Assembly (NCBI GenBank): GCA_964493695.1 | Contig: CAZBPG010000040.1 | Coordinates: 1 to 30,975, forward strand | Direction: 5' to 3' | DNA from: Bog-950 sp964493695 | GTDB lineage: Bacteria > Bacteroidota > Bacteroidia > Chitinophagales > LD1 | Length of the DNA: 30,975 nucleotides | Part shown: in pieces, positions 8,347 through 16,158 of the stretch | Layout: each line of letters starts with the position of its first letter | Numbering within the stretch: the first letter of the stretch is position 1 | Translations under genes and position numbers: made by a program | The notes under the pieces: model-generated | The model's input: the letters and a program-made list of their open reading frames with translations, nothing else | The model's database searches: none | What the model was told of the DNA's origin: nothing

Positions 8347-10101
8347 ATGAAAAATTTCTTGCTGCTGGTTTTTCTGCTTACTGCAACAAAAATGTTTGCG
8401 CAGGATTTGCCCAAGGGCATGACCAGCGGGGAGAAATCATTTCTTCCGCAATATCAGGTTCCGTTTCACGATTTCTCGGGAAGAGCATACTCCAAGTTTT
8501 TTTCTCCTCCCGCTTCACCGGTACGGGTGGCGGCTGAGTGGGAAGAAGCGCAGGGCTACATAGTAACCTGGACAAGCTATACGAGTATGCTTCGCGAAAT
8601 TGTACGTTACGGAAAACAGGAGTGCCGGATGTATATTGTAACAGGCAATGCAGGCAATGTCATCACCGATTTGCAGAACAACGGGATAGATACCAGCAAC
8701 ATTACTTTTTTGAATGCGCCTTACAACAGCGTTTGGATACGCGATTATGGACAAAACTGTGTTTACCTGAATAATGTGGATTCGCTTGCATTTGTAGATT
8801 GGATTTACAACCGCCCTCGCCCGAAAGATGATACCATTGCCGAAAGCCTGGCGCGCAATCTTCAGGTTCCGGTTTACCACACCACACAACCCCCTTACGA
8901 TTTGGTGAACACCGGTGGCAACTGGATGAGCGATGGTATGGGAACCGCCTTTGCTTCTAAACTTATTCTGAACGACAACAAAACCAGTGCAGGCTTTGGA
9001 GTAAACCACACCGAGGCGGAGATTGACACTATCATTAAAAACTTTATGGGTGTTGACCGGTACATTAAAATGGAAACATTGCCTTACGATGGCATTCATC
9101 ACATTGACATGCACATGAAACTGCTTGATGAAGAAACCCTCATCGTTGGCGAATACCCCACCGGTGTGGCAGACGGTCCGCAGATTGAAGCAAACCTGCA
9201 ATATGTGCTGGCGAATCATAAAACCCCTTTCGGTACCGATTACCGGGTAATCAGAATCCCCATGCCTTCCGATAACGGACAATGGCCCAGCGGCTTTGGC
9301 GATTATTTTACGTATGCCAATGCTTCGTTTATCAACAAAACCATCATCGTTCCCACATATAATATCTCCACCGATACAACTGCATTACGCATTTGGCGCG
9401 AGGCCTGCCCCGGTTATAAAGTGGTGGGCATTAACTCCACTTCCAGTATTTCTGCCTCCGGTGCCTTGCATTGTATTACTCACGAAATTGGGGTAAGCGA
9501 CCCCCTGCTGATTACTCACCAGCGCTTGCGCGATACTTACAACACAACCAATCCTTACATGGTTACCGCAAAAATTCATCACCGGTCGGGCATTCAGTCG
9601 GCTGCGCTGTATTACACCACCGATACTAACCAGGCTTACCAAAGCATGCCTATGATAGATGTGTTTGGCGACCACTATGAGGCATACCTGCCCGCACAAC
9701 CGGCAGGCACCGAAGTTTTCTATTACATACAGGCACAGGCAAACTCCGGTAAGCAACAGGTGCGGCCCATCGTAGCCCCCACCGGTTTCTATAATTTTCA
9801 TGTGTTAGGAACAACCGGAGTGCCGACAACAGACAACAGACAACTGACAACAGTTGGAGAAATTTTTCCTAACCCATCGCGCGGCATTACCTGCATGCCG
9901 GTCTTTACTTCTTATGCTGAAAATGTTTCTATTGATTGTTTGAATATGCTGGGCGAAAAAATTCAAACTGTTTTTGAAGGCGAAACAAAAACCGGTGATA
10001 ACAAATACTTCATTAACACCGCTTCGTTTTCTTCGGGCGTTTATTTTATTCGCTTCAAAACTGCAACATCAGAAACAATTAAGCGATTAATTGTAAAGTA
10101 A
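8347..10101 (+). CDS. Secreted peptidylarginine deiminase-like protein with T9SS tail
   Basis: A 584-residue protein with signal peptide (cleavage near MFAQ, residue 19), a Porphyromonas-type PAD catalytic domain (about 60-385), an Ig-like module (about 395-485), a short Thr/Asp/Asn linker and a T9SS type A sorting domain (about 505-584, starting EIFPNPSRG). Family enzymes hydrolyse a guanidino group to a ureido group plus ammonia. Catalytic residues visible are Trp130 and Asp133 in WIRDYG, His252 and Asp254 in HHIDMHMK, and Cys376 in GALHCITHE. Arg156 and Arg158 in NRPRP align with the arginine pair that makes Porphyromonas PPAD act on C-terminal arginines. The whole domain order matches PPAD, so protein citrullination outside the cell is more likely than cytosolic agmatine deimination. 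Activity itself is inferred. Confidence 0.88.
   Translation: MKNFLLLVFLLTATKMFAQDLPKGMTSGEKSFLPQYQVPFHDFSGRAYSKFFSPPASPVRVAAEWEEAQGYIVTWTSYTSMLREIVRYGKQECRMYIVTGNAGNVITDLQNNGIDTSNITFLNAPYNSVWIRDYGQNCVYLNNVDSLAFVDWIYNRPRPKDDTIAESLARNLQVPVYHTTQPPYDLVNTGGNWMSDGMGTAFASKLILNDNKTSAGFGVNHTEAEIDTIIKNFMGVDRYIKMETLPYDGIHHIDMHMKLLDEETLIVGEYPTGVADGPQIEANLQYVLANHKTPFGTDYRVIRIPMPSDNGQWPSGFGDYFTYANASFINKTIIVPTYNISTDTTALRIWREACPGYKVVGINSTSSISASGALHCITHEIGVSDPLLITHQRLRDTYNTTNPYMVTAKIHHRSGIQSAALYYTTDTNQAYQSMPMIDVFGDHYEAYLPAQPAGTEVFYYIQAQANSGKQQVRPIVAPTGFYNFHVLGTTGVPTTDNRQLTTVGEIFPNPSRGITCMPVFTSYAENVSIDCLNMLGEKIQTVFEGETKTGDNKYFINTASFSSGVYFIRFKTATSETIKRLIVK
9825..9853 (+). repeat. Short GACAAC tandem tract in the deiminase linker
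   Basis: GACAACA is repeated about four times with small changes. It encodes the Thr/Asp/Asn-rich linker TTDNRQLTT between the Ig-like module and the sorting domain. A related CAACAGACAAC unit occurs in the GT2 gene at 24685-24718. Confidence 0.55.
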
Positions 10102-10143
10102 ACCATCTGCTAATTTGCTAATCATCTCATCTGCTAATCTATT
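10102..10143 (+). repeat. CTGCTAAT direct repeats before the phosphatase gene
   Basis: The 42-base spacer consists largely of imperfect direct repeats: ATCTGCTAAT, TTTGCTAATC, ATCTGCTAATC. No recognised promoter box is seen. It fills the whole gap between the deiminase stop and the ATG at 10144. Confidence 0.45.
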
Positions 10144-10614
10144 ATGAAGTTTCTTTTCGTTTGCCTCGGCAACATCTGCCGTTCCCCCATTGCACATGGT
10201 TTATTAAAACACAAAGCCGATGCACTTAAACTGAATTGGGAAATTGATTCTGCCGGCACCAGCGACTGGCACGAAGGCGAACTGCCGAACGAAAAATCAA
10301 TTAAGGTAATGCACCAACATGGCGTTGACATTAACTACCAGCGCTCGCGGCCACTGCGCAGAAAAGACATGGAGCACTTCGACATCATATATGTAATGGA
10401 CAGCAGCAATTACAAAGACGTAACCGACATGGCGAAAAGCGAGTTCGAAATTTCGAAAGTGCATTTAATAATGAATGAGGTGAACCCCGGCAAGAACCAG
10501 CCCGTGCCCGACCCCTGGAGCCTGAGCGAAAAGCATTACGAAGAAGTTTACGAAATGCTGGACGCGGCTACCGATAAAATTATTGAAAAATATACTGACA
10601 ACGGAGCGGTTTAG
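10144..10614 (+). CDS. Low-molecular-weight protein tyrosine phosphatase
   Basis: A 156-residue cytoplasmic enzyme that hydrolyses phosphotyrosine through a cysteinyl-phosphate intermediate. The N-terminal P-loop CLGNICRS (Cys7 to Ser14, Arg13) is complete, and the general acid Asp123 sits in the VPDPW motif. Length and motif order are standard for the family. In many bacteria such enzymes oppose BY-kinases of polysaccharide export. The polysaccharide genes here are 6 kb away, so a functional link is only a possibility. The gene starts at an ATG preceded by CTGCTAAT repeats and is followed by the 42-base tandem array. Confidence 0.92.
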   Translation: MKFLFVCLGNICRSPIAHGLLKHKADALKLNWEIDSAGTSDWHEGELPNEKSIKVMHQHGVDINYQRSRPLRRKDMEHFDIIYVMDSSNYKDVTDMAKSEFEISKVHLIMNEVNPGKNQPVPDPWSLSEKHYEEVYEMLDAATDKIIEKYTDNGAV

Positions 10615-10649
10615 CCTTTCTGCCCCTCAGTTTTACCTAATCAACCCCT

Positions 10650-11085
10650 TTCACGTTTTCGGGAATCCACTTCCAGAGGTCTGGAAACCCGTTCGCGTTT
10701 TCAGGAATCCACCTCCAGAGTTCTGGAAGCCAATTCACGTTTTCGGGAATCCACTCCCAGAGTTCTGGAAGCCTATTCACGTTTTCGGGAATCCACTCTC
10801 AGAGTTCTGGAAGCCCATTCGCGTTTTCAGGAATCCACTTCCAGAGTTCTGGAAGCCCGTTCGCGTTTTCGGGAATCCACTCCCAGAGTTCTGGAAGCCC
10901 ATTCACGTTTTCGGGAACGCACTTCCAGAGTTCTGGAAGCCCATTCACGTTTTCGGGAACGCACTCCCAGGGTTCTGGAAGCCTATTCACGTTTTCGGGA
11001 ACCCACTTCCAGAGTTCTGGAAGCCCGTTCGCGTTTTCGGGAACGCACTCCAAGACTTCTGGAAGCCCGTTCACTTTTTCGGCAA
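10650..11085. repeat. Tandem array of 42-base dyad units
   Basis: Ten full units start at 10650, 10692, 10734, 10776, 10818, 10860, 10902, 10944, 10986 and 11028, with a partial eleventh from 11070. Spacing is exactly 42. Each unit contains the dyad CTTCCAGAGTTCTGGAAG or a close variant. Outer arms GAAT/C and A/GTTC extend it to an imperfect 32-base hairpin with a 3-by-3 internal mismatch. A constant ACGTTTTCGG-like spacer separates the dyads. Differences between units fall at all codon positions. Because 42 is divisible by three, one frame on each strand stays open, including a 178-codon frame starting from TTG inside the phosphatase gene, but nothing suggests a protein. The array fills most of the 588-base gap before hisS. 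Confidence 0.9.
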
Positions 11086-11202
11086 ACTATTTTTGTATAG
11101 AATATTAAACAGAGAATAAATCAATGATTTCCCAGCTGATTATATAAGGTGATGTCTTTATTATCTTATGCGATTGAACACAGAAACTTATTTTAGCCCC
11201 CG

Positions 11203-12627
11203 ATGAGCGAAGTGAAAAAAATAAAACCTTCTTTAAGCAAAGGCACCCGCGACTTTCTGCCCGCAGAGGTGGCTAAGCGCAACTATATTTTCGATACCAT
11301 TAAAACGGTTTTCCGAAAATACGGCTTCGAAGAAATTGAAACCCCCGCCATCGAACGTCTCGAAACCCTCACCGGTAAGTATGGCGAGGAAGGAGATAAG
11401 TTGCTGTTTAAGATTTTGAACAGCGGTGACTATTTTTCTGAACTTCGCAACCGTCCGGATGTAAGAAATTTAACCTCGCAGGAGTTAACTTCTCAGATTG
11501 CCGAAAAAGGTTTGCGCTACGACCTCACTGTTCCTCTTGCCCGTTATGTAGTCCAGCATCAGGAAAATCTGGCTTTCCCTTTCAAACGTTTTCATATCGG
11601 TCCTGTTTGGCGGGCAGACCGTCCTCAAAAAGGGCGCTATCAGGAATTTTACCAGTGCGATGCAGATGTTATTGGAAGCACTTCGTTGTTGAATGAAGTG
11701 GAGTTGACAATGATTTATGCGGAGGTATTTGAGAAGTTGAAGATTGAAGTAATCCTCTATTATAACCATAGAGATATTTTCAATGTTATAGGAGAAACAT
11801 TGAAACTTGGCAACAAGCTGAATGACTTCATAATTGTTTTTGACAAACTTGATAAAATTGGCTGGGATGGAGTTAGGCAAGAATTACAGACTAAATTAGA
11901 TTTAACAGAGCCACAATTGAATTTTATCTCGAACGAACTTCACGGTAAAATTTTTTATCAATCATGGTTTCAATCTACCGAATTAGGGAAACAAACACAT
12001 GAAAATTTACGCGATTACGAAAGTATCCTAAACAAACAGTTAGGTTATCCAACAAAGGAATTAAAGTATGGAAAGTATGTCACACTGGAGTATAATCCAG
12101 CTTTGGCAAGAGGGCTATCATACTATACTGGTTTAATTTGGGAAACAATTGTTAACTGGAAATCGGAAGATGAGAAGTACGAAAATCTAAAAATGGGTTC
12201 CATCGCCTCTGGCGGCCGTTACGACAACCTCACCGAAATGTTTGGCGGGCAAAACATGAGCGGTGTGGGCATCAGTTTCGGCATCGAACGCATTTACGAT
12301 GTAATGGAAGAACTCAATTTATTCCCCGAAACCATTTCGCAGGGCGTTAAAGTTCTTTTCGTTCCCCGCGACCAATCAGTAGAAGAATTTACTTTTCAAC
12401 AGGTTCAGCAGCTGCGCGATGCCGGCATTCCTGCCGAAATCTTCCTCGGCAATGTCAAAAAGCAAAAGCAATTCAGCTATGCTGAGCAGAAAAACATAGC
12501 CTATCTGGTAGAAATAGGCGAAAACGAAGTTCAATCGGGCGAATTCCGCCTGCGCAACGCCAAAACCCGCGAAACCGAAAACGGCATTAAACTGCAAGAC
12601 CTTATTCTGCGTCTTACATCCAAGTAA
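11203..12627 (+). CDS. hisS: Histidyl-tRNA synthetase
   Basis: A 474-residue class II aminoacyl-tRNA synthetase charging tRNA-His in the cytoplasm. Seen are the N-terminal KGTRDFLP (13-20), the DLTVPLARYV region (107-116), motif 2 FKRFHIGPVWRADRPQKGR (127-145), the histidine-specific ARGLSYYTG (302-310) and SGGRYDNL (336-343) signatures, motif 3 GVGISFGIERI (355-365), and an anticodon-binding domain at the C-terminus. The middle of the gene (about 11700-12195, covering the insertion domain) is roughly 30-33 percent GC in three sampled 60-base lines, against 48-55 percent in two sampled lines after it. The start gives the standard N-terminus; upstream lies the dyad array and a short AT-rich leader. 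Confidence 0.96.
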   Translation: MSEVKKIKPSLSKGTRDFLPAEVAKRNYIFDTIKTVFRKYGFEEIETPAIERLETLTGKYGEEGDKLLFKILNSGDYFSELRNRPDVRNLTSQELTSQIAEKGLRYDLTVPLARYVVQHQENLAFPFKRFHIGPVWRADRPQKGRYQEFYQCDADVIGSTSLLNEVELTMIYAEVFEKLKIEVILYYNHRDIFNVIGETLKLGNKLNDFIIVFDKLDKIGWDGVRQELQTKLDLTEPQLNFISNELHGKIFYQSWFQSTELGKQTHENLRDYESILNKQLGYPTKELKYGKYVTLEYNPALARGLSYYTGLIWETIVNWKSEDEKYENLKMGSIASGGRYDNLTEMFGGQNMSGVGISFGIERIYDVMEELNLFPETISQGVKVLFVPRDQSVEEFTFQQVQQLRDAGIPAEIFLGNVKKQKQFSYAEQKNIAYLVEIGENEVQSGEFRLRNAKTRETENGIKLQDLILRLTSK

Positions 12628-12788
12628 TCACATATTGGTGCAACCCGTAACAATTCGGCATCATCATTGTTATAAGGTTAAATGTTGCAGGATACTTGAC
12701 ATTTATCATAACTGTCATTAACTTGTAGCAGCAATTGGGATACTAACAGGTAGTTTTTTTACAACGTAAATTGGTTTCTTTTCCGGAT

Positions 12789-14018
12789 ATGAAAAAATCT
12801 TCGATTATTTCTTTACTGATACTTGTCTTCGCCATGCAGGCGTTTGCTGCGGCAGGTAAAAAAGAAATAAAACTTCGTATCACCGAGGCCGCTACTTATG
12901 TGTTTGACGAAACCTCTGTTTTCCTCGATTTAGGTTCTTCTCCGTTTGTTTATCCCGAAGATGGTCAGAAAGTTTTTGATACCTCTTCCTCTGCGTGTAT
13001 GCTGTATTCTTTCAGCAGTAATCAGATTGCCTGCTTTTCAAACAGCTATGGAAATTTAATGCCCTCAACCGTGGTGCCTCTCGGCATTAAAGTGAGCGGC
13101 AACGGTACCTACATCATTAACGCCACGCTGCTCGATAACTTTGATGACGCGTCTATCATACGGCTCGAAGACAAAACAATGGGCGTGTTTCACGATTTGC
13201 GCCAGGGCGCTTACATCATTACTGTTAACCAGCCCAGACAGGAGAATGACAGATTTTTTCTTCATGTTTCCACTCCGCCTGCAATTACCATTACCCCTTC
13301 CGGCTGCAACAACGATGACGGTATTATAACTGTTGACCAGGATACAAGCATCCGCTGGACCTCCGGCACTTTGTATGATGATAGTTATAACCTGAAAGCC
13401 TCTTTTCAAAATGTTACCGGTAGCTTCAGCGTGGGTGGTCTTTCGTTCGGTAATTATAATCTGGTGCTCAGCCTTGCAAGCTATTCTACTATTAAGCCCG
13501 TTTACTTAAGCGGGAATAGCGTGACTGTTCAGGTGTCGGCTTCTACTACGCATACCAGCGTAGGTCAACCGGTTCAGTTTTTTGCAAACGCCACTAACAC
13601 CAGCAACTACCTGTGGGATTTTGGCGATGGCAGTCAGATAACAGGAATCGTCAATCCTACTTTTTCGTACATACAGCCCGGTGTGTATCAGGTAACCGTT
13701 TACTGCTCCAACGCTTTTGGTTGCGTGTATACACAGTACATTACTATTGTGGTAGATGAGGCAACATCTGTTGCACCGGTAGCAGAAGAGAGAATATCTG
13801 TAATACCTCAGAACAAAAATCTTCAGGTGCTTATCAGCAAACCAATCGAGAGCAGCTATAACCTTCAACTGTTCAATTCGGTCGGGCAACAACTGGTTTC
13901 CACTCTTCTTACTTCGGGAGAAAATACCATTGACTTAAACAGTCTGCCGTCCGGTGTTTATATCGCCCGAATCTCTAACGAACAGGGTGGATTTTCGAAA
14001 AAGATAGTCCTTCAGTAA
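12789..14018 (+). CDS. Secreted PKD-domain protein with T9SS sorting domain
   Basis: A 409-residue exported protein. Residues 1-21 form a signal peptide (MKKSSIISLLILVFAMQAFA). An N-terminal region (about 25-245) is unrecognised. A PKD domain follows (about 250-323) with the hallmark YLWDFGDG at 274-281 and the paired strand YQVTVYCSNAFGC. The C-terminal segment (about 336-409), ending SGVYIARISNEQGGFSKKIVLQ-like, is a T9SS type A sorting domain, so the protein should be exported and attached to the cell surface. The frame is open to a TTG at 12771, but the ATG at 12789 gives the proper signal peptide. It is likely an adhesin or surface-structure protein; no catalytic motif is seen. It is the second T9SS client in the window. 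Confidence 0.82.
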   Translation: MKKSSIISLLILVFAMQAFAAAGKKEIKLRITEAATYVFDETSVFLDLGSSPFVYPEDGQKVFDTSSSACMLYSFSSNQIACFSNSYGNLMPSTVVPLGIKVSGNGTYIINATLLDNFDDASIIRLEDKTMGVFHDLRQGAYIITVNQPRQENDRFFLHVSTPPAITITPSGCNNDDGIITVDQDTSIRWTSGTLYDDSYNLKASFQNVTGSFSVGGLSFGNYNLVLSLASYSTIKPVYLSGNSVTVQVSASTTHTSVGQPVQFFANATNTSNYLWDFGDGSQITGIVNPTFSYIQPGVYQVTVYCSNAFGCVYTQYITIVVDEATSVAPVAEERISVIPQNKNLQVLISKPIESSYNLQLFNSVGQQLVSTLLTSGENTIDLNSLPSGVYIARISNEQGGFSKKIVLQ

Positions 14019-14025
14019 TAGACGG

Positions 14026-14050
14026 TGTCACCCTGAGCGTAGTCGAAGGG
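14026..14050. repeat. Single copy of a dispersed REP-like repeat
   Basis: TGTCACCCTGAGCGTAGTCG and the following AAGGG match the left arm of the palindrome at 30219-30280 with about three differences in 25 bases. It starts seven bases after the PKD gene stop. Only one arm is present here. Confidence 0.6.
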
Positions 14051-14072
14051 TTTCTTTTCTTGTCAGAACAAA

Positions 14073-14080
14073 TACATTTG
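14073..14080 (+). promoter_or_regulatory. hutH: Perfect -7 box (TACATTTG) for hutH
   Basis: TACATTTG matches the Bacteroidota consensus TAnnTTTG exactly and ends 21 bases before the hutH ATG. A TTTC at 14051 lies near the expected -33 position but is not a TTG. Confidence 0.6.
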
Positions 14081-14101
14081 AGGTGCATTTCCTGACACTG
14101 T

Positions 14102-15592
14102 ATGAGTAAATTCAATATTACCAATCAACACATTTCGTTAGACGACCTTCGGAGTTTTCTTGCATCGCAGCATACTATTGAGTTGAGCGATGAGTCAAAG
14201 AAGAAGATTGATTCCTGTAGAAAATTTTTGGAAAAGAAGATTGCTGAACCCGGTGCGCGTTATTACGGCATCAACACCGGTTTCGGTGCGTTGTGCGATG
14301 TGGAAATTCCGAACGACCAATTGGGACAATTACAAGAGAACTTGGTTATGAGCCACGCCTGCGGCATGGGCGATGAGGTAAAGACCGAAGTTGTAAAACT
14401 GATGCTGCTGCTTAAAATAAAGGGTCTCGCTCAGGGGCACTCCGGAGTAACGGTTGAAACCGTAGAGAAGTTAGCGGAGTTATACAACAAAGAAATTTTC
14501 CCTGTTATCTGGGAAGTAGGCTCACTGGGTGCCAGTGGCGATTTAGCACCGCTGGCGCATCTTACACTTCCGCTTATCGGCAAAGGAAGTGTGCGTTACA
14601 AAAACGAAAAGAGAAATGCAGAAGATGTTTTAAAAGAATTGAAGATTTCCCCCATCCGGCTGAAAGCAAAAGAAGGTCTCGCGTTATTGAACGGAACACA
14701 GTTTATGAGTGCATGGGGTTGTTATTCATTAATGGAAGCAGAACGCGTTGAAAAGTTGGCTGACTTTACAGCGGCCATTTCGGTTGATGCTTTTGATGCG
14801 CAGACTAATCCTTTTCATCCGGCCATTCAACGGGTAAGGAATCATCAGGGGCAGATTGAGAGTGCGCAAAATGTTTTACGGTTTTTAGAAGGAAGTGAAA
14901 TTGCGAAACAACAGAAAGAGAATATTCAGGACCCCTATTCTTTCCGTTGTGTACCGCAGGTGCATGGCGCTGTAAAGTATGCAGTAGCTCAGGTGCGCGA
15001 TGTTTTTGAAAGAGAAATAAATGCAGTCACCGACAATCCGCTGATTTTCGAAGAAGAAAATTTAATTCTGAGCGGAGGGAATTTTCATGGTGAACCGCTG
15101 GCAATTGCGCTGGACTATTTAGGAATTGCAATGAGTGAATTAGCCAGCATTTCTGAACGCAGAACGTTCCAGTTGATTTCCGGTAAACGGAATCTCCCTA
15201 AATTTTTGGTAGAAGATTCCGGGCTGAACTCCGGTTTAATGATACCTCAATATACTGCTGCATCTATTGTTTCTATGAACAAGCAACTCGCCACTCCTGC
15301 CAGTGTGGATACTATAACATCAAGCGATGGACAGGAAGACCATGTAAGCATGGGCGCTAATGCCGCTGTAAAAACCTACAAGATTGTCTACAACATTGAA
15401 AAGGTTTTAGCCATAGAATTTATGACAGCCATGCAGGCACTTGATTTTCGCAAACCGCTGAAGAGTTCGCCTCTAATCGAAAAAGTAAAAACTGATTACC
15501 GGAAAGCGGTACCTTTCTATAATAAGGACAGAGTAATCTACGATGATATACAGGTAACAGTAGATTTTATGCGCGGTATAACCTTGGTCTGA
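14102..15592 (+). CDS. hutH: Histidine ammonia-lyase
   Basis: A 496-residue cytoplasmic enzyme converting L-histidine to urocanate and ammonia, the first step of histidine breakdown. The MIO cofactor triad Ala144-Ser145-Gly146 sits in GSLGASGDLAPLAH. The catalytic Tyr55 region YYGINTGFGAL is intact. The substrate-selective pair Ser84-His85 in NLVMSHACG is the form found in histidine rather than tyrosine lyases. The C-terminal SMGANAAVKTYKI motif is standard. No hutU, hutI or hutG is adjacent, so the gene stands alone here, which leaves a slight chance of another aromatic amino acid substrate. A perfect -7 box precedes it; it converges with the DinB-like gene across a 27-base gap. Confidence 0.92.
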   Translation: MSKFNITNQHISLDDLRSFLASQHTIELSDESKKKIDSCRKFLEKKIAEPGARYYGINTGFGALCDVEIPNDQLGQLQENLVMSHACGMGDEVKTEVVKLMLLLKIKGLAQGHSGVTVETVEKLAELYNKEIFPVIWEVGSLGASGDLAPLAHLTLPLIGKGSVRYKNEKRNAEDVLKELKISPIRLKAKEGLALLNGTQFMSAWGCYSLMEAERVEKLADFTAAISVDAFDAQTNPFHPAIQRVRNHQGQIESAQNVLRFLEGSEIAKQQKENIQDPYSFRCVPQVHGAVKYAVAQVRDVFEREINAVTDNPLIFEEENLILSGGNFHGEPLAIALDYLGIAMSELASISERRTFQLISGKRNLPKFLVEDSGLNSGLMIPQYTAASIVSMNKQLATPASVDTITSSDGQEDHVSMGANAAVKTYKIVYNIEKVLAIEFMTAMQALDFRKPLKSSPLIEKVKTDYRKAVPFYNKDRVIYDDIQVTVDFMRGITLV

Positions 15593-15619
15593 TAACGATA
15601 CCGGTCAGACACACTAACG

Positions 15620-16150
15620 TCAGGCCGTGTAGTGTTTCCGGATAGTTTCCAAGTGATGCCCGTTGTGATAAATAGTAAAGTAAGCCAGCTCGCGCACGGT
15701 AAGCAATCCTAATATTGGGTGAGAGATTTGATAATTATCCAACTGCTCATCGCTCCACTTTTTGTCAAGTGCAATTATCAGCTTGTCAGCTTCGCGTTTC
15801 AATTTTTCGTTCAACTCAGTTTTAGCGTAGTTGGTTTTCTTCGGCACATATACACCTGATGCCACCGCTCCGCCTTCCAGTTTTCTTTGATAATTATCTA
15901 CAATCTTACTAAACCCGTGCGAAGTTCGATTTGGTTTTCCGTAAAGCAGCACAGGAATAAACTTAGGTAGCGTAAACACCAGCGAAGTCATTTTGGTAGC
16001 ATTCACCAGGTGCGAAATGTTTTCGGCTGTTGTCCATTTGTTGTCTTTCGAAACATTATATAGTTCATCTTTTACCGATGAAGAAACAGTAAGGAGGGAA
16101 TCGAAACTGCCTTTCAGTTCGGCAATGATTTCGCTTTTTGATTTTCGCAT
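15620..16150 (-). CDS. DinB-like four-helix-bundle protein
   Basis: A 176-residue protein with the DinB superfamily pattern. His47 lies in KWTTAENISHLV, and His162 and His166 lie in TIYHNGHHLETIRKH, the expected three metal ligands. The VRELAYFTIYHNGHH segment is typical of the DinB_2 group. Enzymatic role is unknown. It follows the GT4 gene on the same strand with an 8-base gap and is probably co-transcribed with it, although no functional link is evident. It is clearly diverged from the DinB-like gene at 3528-4019. Confidence 0.82.
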   Translation of the reverse strand: MRKSKSEIIAELKGSFDSLLTVSSSVKDELYNVSKDNKWTTAENISHLVNATKMTSLVFTLPKFIPVLLYGKPNRTSHGFSKIVDNYQRKLEGGAVASGVYVPKKTNYAKTELNEKLKREADKLIIALDKKWSDEQLDNYQISHPILGLLTVRELAYFTIYHNGHHLETIRKHYTA

Positions 16151-16158
16151 ATTGCAAT

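Noticed and set aside
8515..9282. 255-codon minus-strand frame
   Set aside because: It lies wholly within the deiminase gene, whose catalytic motifs are all in the plus-strand frame.
10650..11085. CRISPR array
   Set aside because: The intervals between dyads are near-identical in every unit, so there are no unique spacers, and no cas gene is present.
10583..11119. A 178-codon frame of 14-residue repeats (HVFGNPLPEFWKPI type) as a repeat protein
   Set aside because: It starts with TTG inside the phosphatase gene. The 42-base period keeps frames open on both strands, and substitutions are not biased to third positions.
12648..12672. TAACAAT/ATTGTTA dyad as terminator of hisS
   Set aside because: A 7-base AT-rich stem with an 11-base loop and no T run; too weak to call.
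15593..15640. ACACTA/TAGTGT dyad as bidirectional terminator between hutH and the DinB-like gene
   Set aside because: Only six base pairs with a 13-base loop, and it overlaps the DinB-like coding end.
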